A stretch of 64,000 bases of DNA. Source: Haemaphysalis longicornis (taxonomy: Eukaryota > Arthropoda > Arachnida > Ixodida > Ixodidae). Made by a program: the position numbers and the translations under genes. The notes under the pieces are model-generated. The model worked only from the letters and a program-made list of their open reading frames with translations. It made no database searches and had not been told where the DNA came from. This document shows, in pieces, positions 32,422-43,717 of this stretch. Position 1 is the stretch's first letter; every line of letters starts with the position of its first letter. Where the stretch lies: the NCBI GenBank assembly GCA_013339765.2, contig CM023450.1, forward strand, positions 41,687,245 through 41,751,244. Reading direction: 5' to 3'.

Positions 32422-33058
32422 TGTTACGAATCGGCCAGCGCCGCCGTACTTTCCCGCAGCACTCCACGGCTGTGCGGCGAAGCCACTCGTGCTCCTTCGA
32501 AAACAGGCGCAACCATGTCGGTGGCAAGTTGCGACAAGCCGCGTCAGACGCTTCGCTCTCAGCCCATCAAAACTTCGGCGGCTGGAGGCGTGGCTCGTCT
32601 CCACGCTCTTCAAGGACACAGAGGCCCCGTCGATCGCAACGGAGTCCTCCTCTCTCCCCTCTCTCGGACTCAACGTGCCCGAGGCTATGAACGGCTTACG
32701 AACTCTGGAAAGAGTGTTGTGTGTGTCTGTGACGTTTGTGCGTGTTCCCACTTGTTGCGTTTGACCGCTATCGCTTTTGGGTATAAATAGAGCTGCCAAA
32801 GCGTTGTAAACCATTCCTGTTAGAGCAGCGAATCGATGTTGTCGCTCTGCTCGAGTCCTGTATTGTAACCTCGCCCGTCGGGACATTGTTCTTTGGCTTC
32901 GGTTCACCTCTCGCTATGAAGTAAACAGTTACGTTAGCCTACGAATTCTGGACTTCTTCACGGCTGCAACAGCGGCTGGCCGCTCGCATCATACACGCTA
33001 CCACTCGTATGTCGGAGGCCACGGAGCTCTGATCGGGTGCCCCCGCCCGGTCGCAACA
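32422..33058 (+). repeat. 3' LTR
   Basis: 637 bp, TG...CA, TATA box at 32782-32789. Longer than the 5' LTR because its last 130 bp are replaced by a different, longer sequence before the common GGTCGCAACA end. Confidence 0.85.
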
Positions 33059-33062
33059 TCGT

Positions 33063-34302
33063 CTTGAAGTCAGTCGTGCGTGTCGGTGATTGATGTGATG
33101 GAAGCAGGAAGGTGGTTCCAGTCCGAGCTTGTGCGCACAAATGAGTAGAAGATTGTCCGGCTGCTTGGAATTCCAACTAGTAGTAGTAATCGCTGCGTAT
33201 GGCGGCAAAAAGAAAAGAGAGTTACTGAGTGAAGGCATAGGACGATAAATGTTGTGTAAGAGGCACAGGTGCGAGATTTGGCGTCGAAGTTATAAGCTGA
33301 ATAGATTTTAACGTGATTTCCTGTGAGTTACGCTTGCCATACGGGAGTAATTCGTCAAAATGAAGCGTGCGACATGATTTTGAACAGATTCGGAGCTCAT
33401 GACATGACCTGAGCTCATGACCTGTGGGTCCCATATAGTTGACTAATATTCTCTTAGGTCTTACAAACGTTTGTTAACGAAGTTTCGACTGCATCAGCAC
33501 AAGAGAGCAGCGGCGTCGTAGATATCCAAGAGTGCCATTAGCACTATTTTTAATAATGTCAATGTTAGTCTTCCAGCAAAGGTCGTCAGAAATTGTAACA
33601 CGAAGATATTTGTAAGAAGTAACTTTGCTGTGGAAAAAAATCATTCAATATGTAGTCAGAATAACAATTGCAGGTTCGACTTGAAAGTCTCCTAATCTTG
33701 CATTTTGTAGTTAAGCCCGAATACAGGCCTAACACATATCCACACAGTGGAATTGGCCAGTGACGATGACAGCAGCTGCCATGGACCTATAGACGGTTCA
33801 CCAGTTCCCTTTGGCAGCGAAAACACCACCAACACATGCGCTTTCACAACTCAATGATTTGTAATGTCAACGCGTTTCACACATAACAGGTGCCCCGTAA
33901 CTTCTCTTGCTGCATTGTGAAATGAAACAGCGTAAGCTTGCCTTTCTAGTCGTTATACATACGACGCTCTTGTGTTAGTTTTGCTCGGTGCTTTAATTAA
34001 TCTAGACCCAGGGGCAGGCACGTGACTAATACGAATGCCCTAATCTCCTAACCTCAGAGTTACCAAGGATGGTGAAAGCAGATCTAGTGAACTCAATCAA
34101 TAAAAAGGGTTTTATGGCATCTTTTTTCAGGAGGCGTCACTTCCTTACAGGTTAACGAGCGGAAAATAAAACAATGGTTAAGTTCCGGCTATGGTTGCTT
34201 CATATCATTTTGGTAAAGTTTCAGTTCGACTAAACAATTTAGCATAACGGTTCACGAACCGGCTCGGCAACTATAAATTGCTAACCAAGAGCCAAAAAAA
34301 AT
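33063..34302. other. Possible LINE 3' scrap, otherwise nothing recognised
   Basis: On the minus strand between about 33230 and 33440 short frames read SYAFTQ and FDELLPYGKR, reminiscent of arthropod LINE C-termini, but too short to assign. The rest has no ORF of note. Confidence 0.3.
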
Positions 34303-34670
34303 GATCAGTGACTTAGCTCGGCTATGCCAGGATATACGAAGCATGAGCTAAGGTTCAGCTGGTTAATCTTAGGTTTCCTGGCTGTCTAGGATTAGCTGAT
34401 TATCATACTTACTGCTGCTAAAACGATTTACAATAAAATCCAATACAATCCAATTTAATCAAATCCAATCCAATTAAATTCAATCTAATCTAATCCAATC
34501 AAATCAATCAATCGAATCAAATCAAATCAAATCTAGTCGTGCCCGCGGCCCCTCGGGCGCGCCAGCTGTGCGCCGTGAGACGTCACTGCTCCTCGCGCAT
34601 GCCCAGCACGGCTCTCCAGGAGCCACGCGAAACAGCCCAACCTCGGCCAGTGTAGCTCACGCTACAAAAA
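34303..34670 (+). repeat. SINE-like repeat, copy 2
   Basis: Same family as 5928-6260: CAGTGACTTAGCTCGGCTAT, AAGGTTCAGCTGGTTA, a long AATCCAATC/AATCAAATC run (34435-34530), GTGAGACGTCACTGCTCC, ending GCTACAAAAAAAAAG. The A tail supports retroposition. Confidence 0.65.
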
Positions 34671-35754
34671 AAAAGAGATCGTGACGTTATATCAACGTTG
34701 TGGGGTTACGCCTACATTCCAAGCCGAGCGTGCTATGTGACGCCTGAGAGGAACAGCGCCGACCACGGACTTTGTTGCCTTTCCCGTCTGCCGTTCACGC
34801 CCACTGCGAGGGAGGGCTACCTGCGTCTTTTTAGCAACGACACCCACCCACACAAAGCTCACACCCACGCGCATGCGCACACCCACGCCCACGCAAACAC
34901 CGGACAAACACAGGGCGCGTGGTGCGCCAGCGGAAGCAGCTCGCTTTTCCGGTGAACCAATTCGGAGTAGCAGCGGCAGAGGAACTACTCACATAGCATT
35001 GCGAAGTCGATGCAGACACTGTTGGCCGATCTCCCACCCACGCGACATATGACAGCCAAACTAGAGGCGAAACAAATGGAACGTAAACAAGATAAGCCAT
35101 TACAGGCGTACATGCCTGCGTGAGAACGTCTGGTACAACACATGCGACTGACGTCCACACGCTCTTGTTTCGCCACCCAGAGTCCACCAATCAGGCATGC
35201 GACCGCAGCGTTGCCGCCAGGCCGCTGACACAGTAAATGAAGGCCCAATTAGCCCTCCTCACTCTCCCTTTCCAGACAACTGCCCCTGCCAACCCTGCGC
35301 TTATCTACAACAGCAGCCCCAACCGCAACAAAATGGAATAAACGTGTTTTCGCCCATTTGCTTGCCGAGGCGAGGAACCTGGCTTTATGACTCTTTGTGG
35401 TTTATTTTGCTGTCTGCCATCGTGCATAAAAGCCCGTGTAGATATAGCTTGTAATTGGCTTAACACACCAAAACTAGCTTCGGTTATATAAAGCACGGAG
35501 ACTGCAGTGTTGACTAACCACGCCATGGCCTCTGTAACGCGAAGCGAAAACTCAATACGGACCCCGTGGCTTGACATAAAGCCCGTTTTTTCTTGCCTGA
35601 TAGCACGTAGAGCGCGGAAGGCCACGAACGAGGGCGATAAGCTATCCTTCGGGAAATAATACAGGACCACGCTACCTTCAGCGTGAACAACGAAGCAAAT
35701 GTGAGACACGATATACGTAATATCCTAAAGGAGGAAAAAAAGAACAACAGTTCG

Positions 35755-35772
35755 CCCCCCCCCCCCCCCCTC
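35755..35772. repeat. C homopolymer at LINE edge
   Basis: About 17 C in a row lie just before the start of LINE homology. Such runs are prone to assembly and sequencing error. Confidence 0.9.
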
Positions 35773-35794
35773 CACACACACGTGTAAACGCGTA

Positions 35795-37312
35795 TCAAAT
35801 GCCTTCATATGGCTTGGCAACCACAGCAGGAGAGCCCAGCAATCAAATCCTGGGATTGTTGATACACCGGTCAGGAACGGCGACAGCTTGGCTTGCTCAG
35901 GCTAAACACCAAGCTGCTCAAATGCTGTCACTAGTACGCCTTATTGCTCCCAAGGCTAGTGGAGCCAGCTCACACGGGGCGCGACAAATAGTGAGAGCAG
36001 TTTTACAACCACGCTTGGTGTACTCTGCTCAGTTCTGCAGCACTTGACGGCAACACAGTGAGATCGACTGGAAGCGATTAACAGAGAGGCTATGAGAGCA
36101 ATTACTGCGCTCCCACGCATCACCCCTATAGTGCTCGCCAGGAACAAGCCCAACTGAAAACGTTGAATAAACTTGTTCATCAACGTCGCGAAGCTCGGAA
36201 ATTGAACGCTGCACTGTGTGATTTTGCGCGAGCATTAATAGCTTACGCAGTCTCTCATACGCTACCAGCCCTACCGCAGCGAGTACTTCCCCCGTGGCAG
36301 TTCGTGCGGTTGAGTGGCAACAAACTAACTGACCTTCGTCGTCCAAATTCCGACATTTCGGCGTCTGCCCTCCAACAACGCATCGCCGACACGAATAGCC
36401 ACCTTCCACCCGGTTCTACCATATTATATACCGACACCAGTATACAAGATGACGTGATTGCCACTGCCATTCAGCCATGAGCAAGATGTCCAGATTTAAG
36501 GTCCCGGAACCTCCATCATCGTTCTGTGCAGAACTTGTAGCCATTAGAGAGGCTTTGATTGCTGTAACCGGAATCACTTTGCAGCCCGGGGCGCGCATCG
36601 TAGTTCGTACAGATGCTCTACAAGAAGTCCGCCTACTACGGTTAGTTAGTCGTAGCCCTGCGCTGGCTCAGAGTATTCACCAACTTGCGGCAGGAAATCG
36701 CTCACAAGATTCTGATTGAATGGGTTCCACGTGACCTACTCACAGATTACGGCAAGGCAGACGTAGCAGCCCGACTGGCAGCACCCGTCCATCTCCGACC
36801 TCCCCGTTAGAGCTGGATTATGCCACTCCCCTGGTGACGAGAAAAGAACACCTCCGGCGCCGCACACGTGCTCTCATTCCACCGTGTGCTGCCACCCTCC
36901 CCCGGGTCTTACCCGTGCCGGGGAGGTTGCGCTCAGGAGGATTCGGGTGGGGGTGGCCTTAACTTTCGCCGTGACCCACCACTGCCCTCAATACAGAGGT
37001 TCCTTTACAAACCCTGGTGGCCCAGTTTGTCACCGCAGCGACGCGATCGCCAACCTTCACCCCTTGCTGTGGTCCTGCCTTGCCTTACGTCCGACGAGAC
37101 TGCGCCACCTTGCGGCGACGGGCCTCCGCGTAGACGACGCCTCCGCATACGCCGCATGGATACATGGGCGCCATCATCGTTCACTATTTGACTTCATCGG
37201 CGAAGCGAACCTTTTCATTTTCATCTAATCCCCATCACCTCATACCCTCATATATATGCCCTGTGGCAAAATAAACGTCCATAAAAAATACTTCAAAGGC
37301 ATCATCATCATC
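35795..37312 (+). mobile_element. 5'-truncated RNase H-bearing LINE (I/R1-like)
   Basis: RT C-terminus NQILGLLIHRSGTATAWL and AQMLSLVRLIAPKASGASSH followed by VRAVLQPRLVYSAQF (35850-36045), then a decayed stretch, RNase H start LYTDTSIQDDVIATA (36425-36475), AELVAIREALIAVTG (36529-36573), RIVVRTDALQEV (36595-36630), RNase H end in shifted frames, finger remnant near 36990, and AATAAACGTCC plus an ATCATCATC tail at 37269-37312. The second Asp motif reads RTDALQ where TDSxA is usual. Multiple stops; a pseudogene. Confidence 0.7.
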
Positions 37313-39070
37313 ATCGCCACTGCCTCCGCCAGGCAGAAGAGAAAGCTAAGATTTCTCTGGGCCTGCCCGTATCCGCCCAGATTTCTTCGAAGGATCTTTT
37401 TGGGCCGTGGCTCACAAGAGGAATGGCATGTCGCGCAACAAAGGCGCTCTTAACGCTCTTCCGCGGAACACTGGACTTGACAGTGAGCTATGAACTCTCG
37501 GACAAATGAGTCTTCTTTTTGATTGTGCGTGTGCTTTTCGTTCATGTCTGTGTGTTCGAACAGTCATGTGTAAGTGAAAATTCCTTTATATATTAGGGGC
37601 GAAGCCCCTTAGGGGCTCAAGCTGTCGGTGTCTCCTGTCGTCGTCTCGTGTAGTCACGGTGCTAAAACACCGGGACACTCGTTTTCCAACGCCTCGTGCT
37701 ACAATGGTTCATCTCCGTGGGCAAAAACGCGTACTAAAACAACACACCGGGACACTCTTTTTCCAACGCCTCGCGCTAGAGCGCTTCATGCTTTAAGGAC
37801 ACGAGACTTTTACAGCAAAGGTGTATACTTCTACCGGAATTCGGCACGATCTATGACTTGGAAGCGCAGGAGCATCATCAAAACCAGGAGCGTGAGGACG
37901 AGGGAGAACCCAAGGAATACATTAAGCATATTGACGGGGATTAGCAACACGGTTGCTGATCGCATATAATAAATGTACATATGTATATAGTTGAAATAAA
38001 ATTGTCTTCTTTCTTATTGCCCATTAGCAGCTATTCTGCTGTGGGAAACACCGGCGCACACTGCATGCTTCGCTCCTCTCCAGGTTTCCCGTTAGTAGAG
38101 ATTCTCGGAATTTTTAAAGGCGGTAATCTTTCTTGGGCTACTTCAACCCAGAAATTTTGGTCTGTCTGTATGTCTGTCTGTCTGTCTGTCTGTCTGTTGT
38201 GACTCGATTCAGCCACCCCGCCAAAGTGAAACGAAGTCTGCGCAATAGTTTTATATACTCACAGCCAAAACTAAACGTATAAGTCCAGTGTAATGTTCAT
38301 ACTTGTCAACATTGTTGACAAAGAACAAGACATTACGCAAATATAAAACACAAAATTAATACGCAAGGGATATTTACTGTGTTCCTTTATCAAAAAACAT
38401 AGATATGCTTGATTTTTGCGAAATGAAATACTACATCCACTGTAGAAAAAAAATCCCAATGTCGCCTGATGTCGCCTGCGCCACTATAGCTTCTGGCGGC
38501 ATTTTAAGATATCAAACGGCAACAGTTAGCGAAAGGTTCCACTAGATAGGTTCCATGTTCTGCTTGGCATGCACGTGGACTGGAGCAACGCGGTTATATA
38601 AACGTTGAAGTAGGGCGCCTCGATTCACTCGCGTCTCCGCCGTACGGCAGCGCTGGCATCGAGGCACCCGGCCTGGAAAAGTGAAACGCGGTAAATTTAA
38701 ATTGACTTGAGCAAACCTTCAGGGTGTTTACCTTGGGAGGAGCGCGGACGCAAGAGGAACAACATGAGAGGTGAGCGGGGAGAGCGAAGGTAGGTGTTTT
38801 CCAGGCAAATGTCGACGTAGGCAATCGTCTTTTGTCGGCATTTGCAACGAAAGGAGCAGATACGCGGCCAATGTTTTTTCATCTCACCCACCTGGTGTGG
38901 CAAGTCAGGCGGCTGACCTGGCTGACCTCCCTTACCCACTAAAGATCTATCTCTCTCAAAAACGGAGGCGTAGGTTTCACTAAACTAATTATTTTATTCC
39001 TGCTCGGGTCCTCTAACTTGCACTTTTCAAGTTGTGGTCAATATTTCACTTACGCCGATAAACGTAGAAA
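37313..39070. other. No recognisable gene; small repeats
   Basis: Contains TAGGGGCGAAGCCCCTTA (37596-37613, a perfect hairpin next to GGGGCTC), a two-unit repeat CGGGACACTC-TTTTCCAACG (37672 and 37749), and a GTCT array (38160-38198). ORFs are short with no family resemblance. Confidence 0.45.
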
Positions 39071-39606
39071 ATCTATCTTTGGTTCGACGCGTAACGTGTC
39101 CAAGTCACAAGCACCTCCACACGCGTTTTTTCAGAACTGGCTGATCCTTGCAGGTACCTTGATCGTTCTGACTACGACGACGGGACTGCGTTCAAAACTA
39201 GATCCGCAAAATGATGCCTTTGCCGCAACAAAACGAATGTCTTGCAATAAGCCGACCGTTTTGACCCCGACCGTCCCCCCACACCCCAGAAGCTTACCCT
39301 AATCCCTCTGCTTTCCGGCACTTATGTACCACAACTGTCTCCCTTTGCTGCAGCGGTAGCTTTCCGTCGTAGTTTTTACAAAGATATTTTACAACATTGT
39401 TCTGGGCTGTCTATTTATAAGCAACAGGGCAAGTATGGACTTCTTTTTCCTAATTTTGTAGACCAAAATGTTCGAGCTTTACAGCTGAAAAGTCTAATAG
39501 AATCAGTTTGCTGGACACGTTGCCACAATGCAATAAAGCCGGGTCCAGGCAAAAGAAAAAAATACCGGCTTGCGAAACGACAACCTGGACGAAAAGTCCT
39601 CGGCGA

Positions 39607-40362
39607 TCACTCTTGCTGAAGAGGGTCAGGGTAATTTTCCATCTTGGCCCAGAGAGCTTCGTAGGCAAGTCGCTTGGCCTCCACCTTGGTTCTGCCTGAA
39701 CCCACGGCAAGCAATTCACCGTCGCACCACACCAAACATTGGTGCGAGGGGTTCGACTTGGTCATACGCGGGGGCATGGGCTCGCCGGGAAGCTTCTTGA
39801 ACTTCGTCTCCAGGTCGAAGCGATTCTTGTTAAACGCCCTGTTCAGCTTCTCTAAGCAGTTGCTGCCGGAGACGGTATTGGTTTTGACTAGTTCTGCCAC
39901 AGCGTGAAACCTCGGGTACCCAGCAAGTCTGTCCCAGATGACGCCGAGGGCGCGGCGCGCCGCCTCCTTCTTCCGAAATCCTTTTGCCTTGGCGAGTCTG
40001 TCACCCTCACACATCACAGCGCACTCGTACCAGGGGCGGATGTGCTTGCGCTTGCCGCGATGGTGGCTTAACTGCAGCCGCAACTCGAAGCCGAGCTTCC
40101 TGAACATGTCAACCATGAAGGCCACTGTGATGAGCGCCGGTTTCTTGCTGCTTTTGATTAGGTCCGCCACGGGCTTGAACTTGGGCTTCTGAGTGGGGTC
40201 TTCGAGGGAGACGGTGCCGGACCGCCCAGCTTTGGCATGGTCCGAACCTGTGCGCCTCACCTTGGCAGCACTGCCGCCGGCAACCTCCGCGTCGTCAGCC
40301 GGTCGCTTGCTGGGCTGGTGCCCGTCGGCGACGGCCGGGTCATCCGGAGGAACTCCGTCCAT
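39607..40362 (-). CDS. Two-domain dsRNA-binding-like protein, copy 1 (intact)
   Basis: A 251-codon intronless ORF, start MDGVPPDDPAVADGHQPSK. After a charged N-terminus (1-60, with KRPADDAE and KVRRTG, possible nuclear signal) come two related domains. Domain 1 (about 68-140) ends YECAVMCEGDRLAKAKGFRK-KEAARRALG; domain 2 (about 150-245) ends CLVWCDGELLAVGSGRTK-VEAKRLAYEALW. The pattern C-V-C-G-x-LA-x-G-x2-K-x-EA-x-R-A matches the last strand and helix of dsRNA-binding motifs, including the basic K-x-EA helix start; the N-terminal helix of each is divergent. Likely role is RNA binding in nucleus or cytoplasm; partner unknown. It could be an uncharacterised repeat-borne gene. Confidence 0.6.
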   Translation of the reverse strand: MDGVPPDDPAVADGHQPSKRPADDAEVAGGSAAKVRRTGSDHAKAGRSGTVSLEDPTQKPKFKPVADLIKSSKKPALITVAFMVDMFRKLGFELRLQLSHHRGKRKHIRPWYECAVMCEGDRLAKAKGFRKKEAARRALGVIWDRLAGYPRFHAVAELVKTNTVSGSNCLEKLNRAFNKNRFDLETKFKKLPGEPMPPRMTKSNPSHQCLVWCDGELLAVGSGRTKVEAKRLAYEALWAKMENYPDPLQQE

Positions 40363-41026
40363 TTAGGGCGCCTCCCCGCGCTGAACACGGCCGAGGAACG
40401 ACTCCGGGCGATACAAGCCCACCAGCTTGAAATGCGATGATGACGATCGTATTGCTGGGGCTGGTGAGACAATAAATAGCGCATAGCCGCATCGGCCTAC
40501 TCAAGTACTTTTTTTGAAAAAGCACTATATGGCCCGTTCTAGCTGTTACAATGTATCGGCGGCCTACCTACAGCAGGGTACTAAAATTTATGGCTTAAAA
40601 AAAAAGCCATTGGCGGTGGCGAATAACGTTAAACATACACATAATGTTAAACATACGCATAGTATGCACAGACACGAGGACAAGGAAAAGAAGACGACTG
40701 AACGACGCTGTCGTGTACTTTTCGTACTGTCTGTGTACACTAAGCTGCCATTCATAATGCTTAACAAATTCCAACTTGCCCAAATGTAGATTCTTTTGCA
40801 GTAAGTGTCATGTGGCTGCGAACGCGGGTATGCGATGGCCTGATGTCCCCCATGGGGCGTTCGACTGGCCGACCTTAGGTCTAATGAAGATTTGCACTTT
40901 CAAATAGAAAAGCGCTGGATGCAGAAGAATTTCAAATGAAGGCATTACGTCTGTCTTGAGATACATCACTCAATCGCTGGCTCACATTTTAATCTAGCGC
41001 TTTCTACGGGGAAATTTCCAAATGGA

Positions 41027-41600
41027 ATGAAACGTGCTAGGGTATCTGTTATTTATAAAGGTGGTGACCGCAATTCTGCTGCTAAGTACAGACCCATATC
41101 GGTGCTGCCTGTATTCTCAAGGGGACTAGAGAGAATTATATATTCCCGTTCGACAAAATATCTTGACGTAGACAATAGTATACCGACTTCCAGTTTGGCT
41201 TCCGAAAAAGCAAGTCTGCCGAAACTGCATTATAATCTATCAAAGGACGCATTTTAGAGGGTATAAGCAACAGGTTACCAATCGGTGTTTTTTATTGGTT
41301 TCAGTAAAGCGTTTGATTATCAATCACATTTTACTCAATAAACTCTCCTCTTACGGAATTCGTGGCATGCCGTCATCACTACTGGAATCGTACTTAAGTA
41401 ACAGAAGCAAATCTGTTTGCGTTAATACCCACGAATCAACTTTTTTCCAATAAGTTCTGGCGTACCTCAAGGATGTGTCCTGTGTCCATTGTTATTCCTC
41501 ACGTACATAAACCACAAAGTTAATATTGGTGAAGGAGTACATTACGTAGTATATGCTGATAATATTGCTTTGTTTTTTCGCGACCCGACGTACAAGCACT
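41027..41600 (+). pseudogene. Reverse transcriptase of CR1-like LINE
   Basis: Frame-broken RT palm. YKGGDRNSAAKYRPISVLPVF is fingers motif 1-2 (residues split across the start of the open stretch), SGVPQGCVLCP is the motif with the conserved G-PQG, and YADNIALFF the active-site strand with D-to-N change. At least four frame breaks or stops. Confidence 0.65.
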
Positions 41601-42233
41601 GATATAAAAGTGCAATGTAGTAATAAAAGAATAAACCGCTGGCCAAAATTAAACAAAATAAAAAATGAACCCTCCTAAACCTAAAGCTATTATTTTTTGT
41701 GCAATGTATAAAAATTTAATTCCCATCAAATGATATACATTGACGACGAACCAGTAGAAACTGTTAAAGCGCACAAAATTCTTGCGGTCTACTTTACTTG
41801 CCATGTAAGCTTAGAGAACCATAGAGACTAGCTCTGCAAAAAAACTTTCGGCTTTTTGTGGTGGACCATCTAGATCACGGCTCTTACAGCGGGTAAGGGT
41901 TAAGCTTTAGATTTATTACGTATTATTTTACTCACAACTAAATTACTGCTGCTTATTGTACAGCAATACAACTAAGTCTAACATAACAAAAATTTTCCTG
42001 CTCCAGAAAAAGATGGTTTGGATGATAGCAAATATTGAACGACTCCGTACAACCCAGTAAACATTTAAGTATCATAACATAATTAATATAGAGCACATTT
42101 AAGCATTTCGCCTCCTACAGACTTACTTTTTCTTCACCCAGTATCACAAATTTCTTAACCTCATTGGCTGGCTTACAATAACAGAGTTCAAATATAAACA
42201 ATGTGATGAGGTGATATTGTGAGGAGATGACAT

Positions 42234-43014
42234 TGTGACGGAAGTGGTGTGTGCGTAGGAAAAGGCGTTGACGACGAGGAAGTTAATTAAGACGATGAGA
42301 TGACAGACGGTGGGCAATCGCCCTCTGTGTGTACGTGCCAACTAGGTGTCGCCTCAAGAGAACCGGCAGAATAGCCCGAAGAGTAAATGTGATGTCGGAA
42401 AAGAAAGATCAAGAGGAGATCATGGCGGGTGACAGCGGGGTATTCGGAGGAACACGGTTGTGAGGGCTAACCACAAGACGTGGTAGCCGTGGTCTGGCGA
42501 GGCCTTCCGGGAGGACGCCCGGAGACACAGCCAGCTTACTGCGCCAGCCACATCTAACTGTTGTTCGACAGCCACGCATTGAATCACCGGCATCGACTGG
42601 GTGACGTGGTGTTCCCGTGCCCGACTGCAAAGCCAGCCAGTCTACTAGCTCCTTGAATGTCGTGCATTGGAATTGCCGTCATCGACGGTGCGACGTGGTG
42701 TTGCAGTGACGAGCTAGCAACAGCCGCCGCATCGAGGACATTTAGCTCTGCATCAAGTGCGCCAGCGCACGTGAGACGTTTCTTTTATTAGCCGTTTATG
42801 AACTGAACTTGAACTCGTTAGTTTTCCTGGCTTTGCCAAACTTTGTGTACTCAGGATAGAGGCTATCATAGAATTGTTTGTAACTGTACACTCTTATCGT
42901 TAACTCGTCTCGTCTAGATAAATGTTTTGTGTCCGTCATCATAGTTTCTCAAGCGCCTGTCTCACTTCTGCGACGCGAATTCCGAGCCCTAGCCACTAAT
43001 ACCACCACAACACA
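42234..43014 (+). repeat. Possible solo LTR
   Basis: Starts TGTGACGGAAGTGG and ends CCACCACAACACA, interrupting the CR1-like LINE. Near its 3' end the string AGATAAATGTTTTGTGTCCG looks like an R region with poly-A signal. It has an internal imperfect repeat around 42560-42710 (GCATTG-AAT-CCG-CATCGAC-GG). Possible 5-bp target repeat GACAT/GACGT with one mismatch. No internal domain, so only a solo LTR. Confidence 0.35.
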
Positions 43015-43717
43015 CGACGTCATAACGTCTGGAAAACACCTCCTTTCCGTACCAATGACAAGCTACAAATGTGGCGCATAACGTTCTATTGTATTTTAAC
43101 AAACGTCAAAACATATCCAAATTCTTACGCAAAAAAAATCGACAATATTTTTCAGATTTGTAGTATGACTCTTTTGATTACTTGTTTCCTTAATTTGAGA
43201 TTTGTGGTATACATGTTCTGGCAATTATGTTTTGAATGACCTCCAGGAAATGGTATTCTCATCTTTTTGACGGTTTTTTTGTGTGCTTTTGTGAAAGATT
43301 GTGAATTTTTGAAAGTGTGTATACCATTATTTGTTTTGTTCTCGCAATGATATTTGCTCAAGTCTAAACTTGTATGTTTGTGATTATGCTCGTCGCAGAG
43401 ACTTGCAGTGGTTTCTTGGGCTCCGTCAAGCTGCTTTGCAACTTTCACCAAGGAAACCACCCGGTTTTATCTGGAAATACAAATTGATTTGATTTGATTA
43501 TTTTTGTATCCGCAGTGGGACCTGGAATGACGTCGATGCTGATGAGTGGTGCGTACACCTATAGTATCACTAGAAGGTGTAGCGTGTGAAAGGGCTATCT
43601 ACCAGTTTGTATACGTGTGCCTGCGGGTGTGTAGGTATACGTGTGTGTATGCGGGTGTCCGTGCGTTCCTGCATGCCTTCATGCTAAAAACCGTGGAATA
43701 TAGAGACTTTCGAAAAA

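Larger units (their letters stand above)
29496..33062 (+). mobile_element. Ty3/Gypsy-like LTR retrotransposon, internally deleted
   Basis: Two direct LTRs (29500-30069 and 32422-33058), both TG...CA, start TGTTACGAATCGG and end GGTCGCAACA. The 4-mer TCGT lies just outside each end (29496-29499 and 33059-33062), a typical Gypsy TSD. Between them sit a PBS-like sequence, one 571-codon ORF with a Gag-like N-terminus and a pol RNase H tail, and a non-coding 3' stretch. Protease, RT palm and integrase are missing, so it could move only with help from a relative. The total of about 3.6 kb is short for Gypsy (usually 5 kb or more). Confidence 0.85.
40902..43497 (+). mobile_element. CR1/Jockey-like LINE with an LTR-like segment inside
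   Basis: Inserted between duplication blocks W and X; the partner copy has the two blocks 45 bp apart, so this is an insertion. RT motifs read in several frames: GMKRARVSVIYKGGDRN, YRPISVLPVFSRGLERI, SSGVPQGCVLCPLLFLTYIN and YADNIALFF. The catalytic pair is YADN where YADD is usual, so this copy could not be active. The interval 42234-43014 looks like an LTR. After it the LINE resumes with its 3' part (43015-43497), which ends in a TTGATTTGATTTGATT tail. Confidence 0.65.

Noticed and set aside
36425..36480. Separate host RNase H gene
   Set aside because: It continues from LINE RT sequence and is followed by a LINE-type finger and tail.
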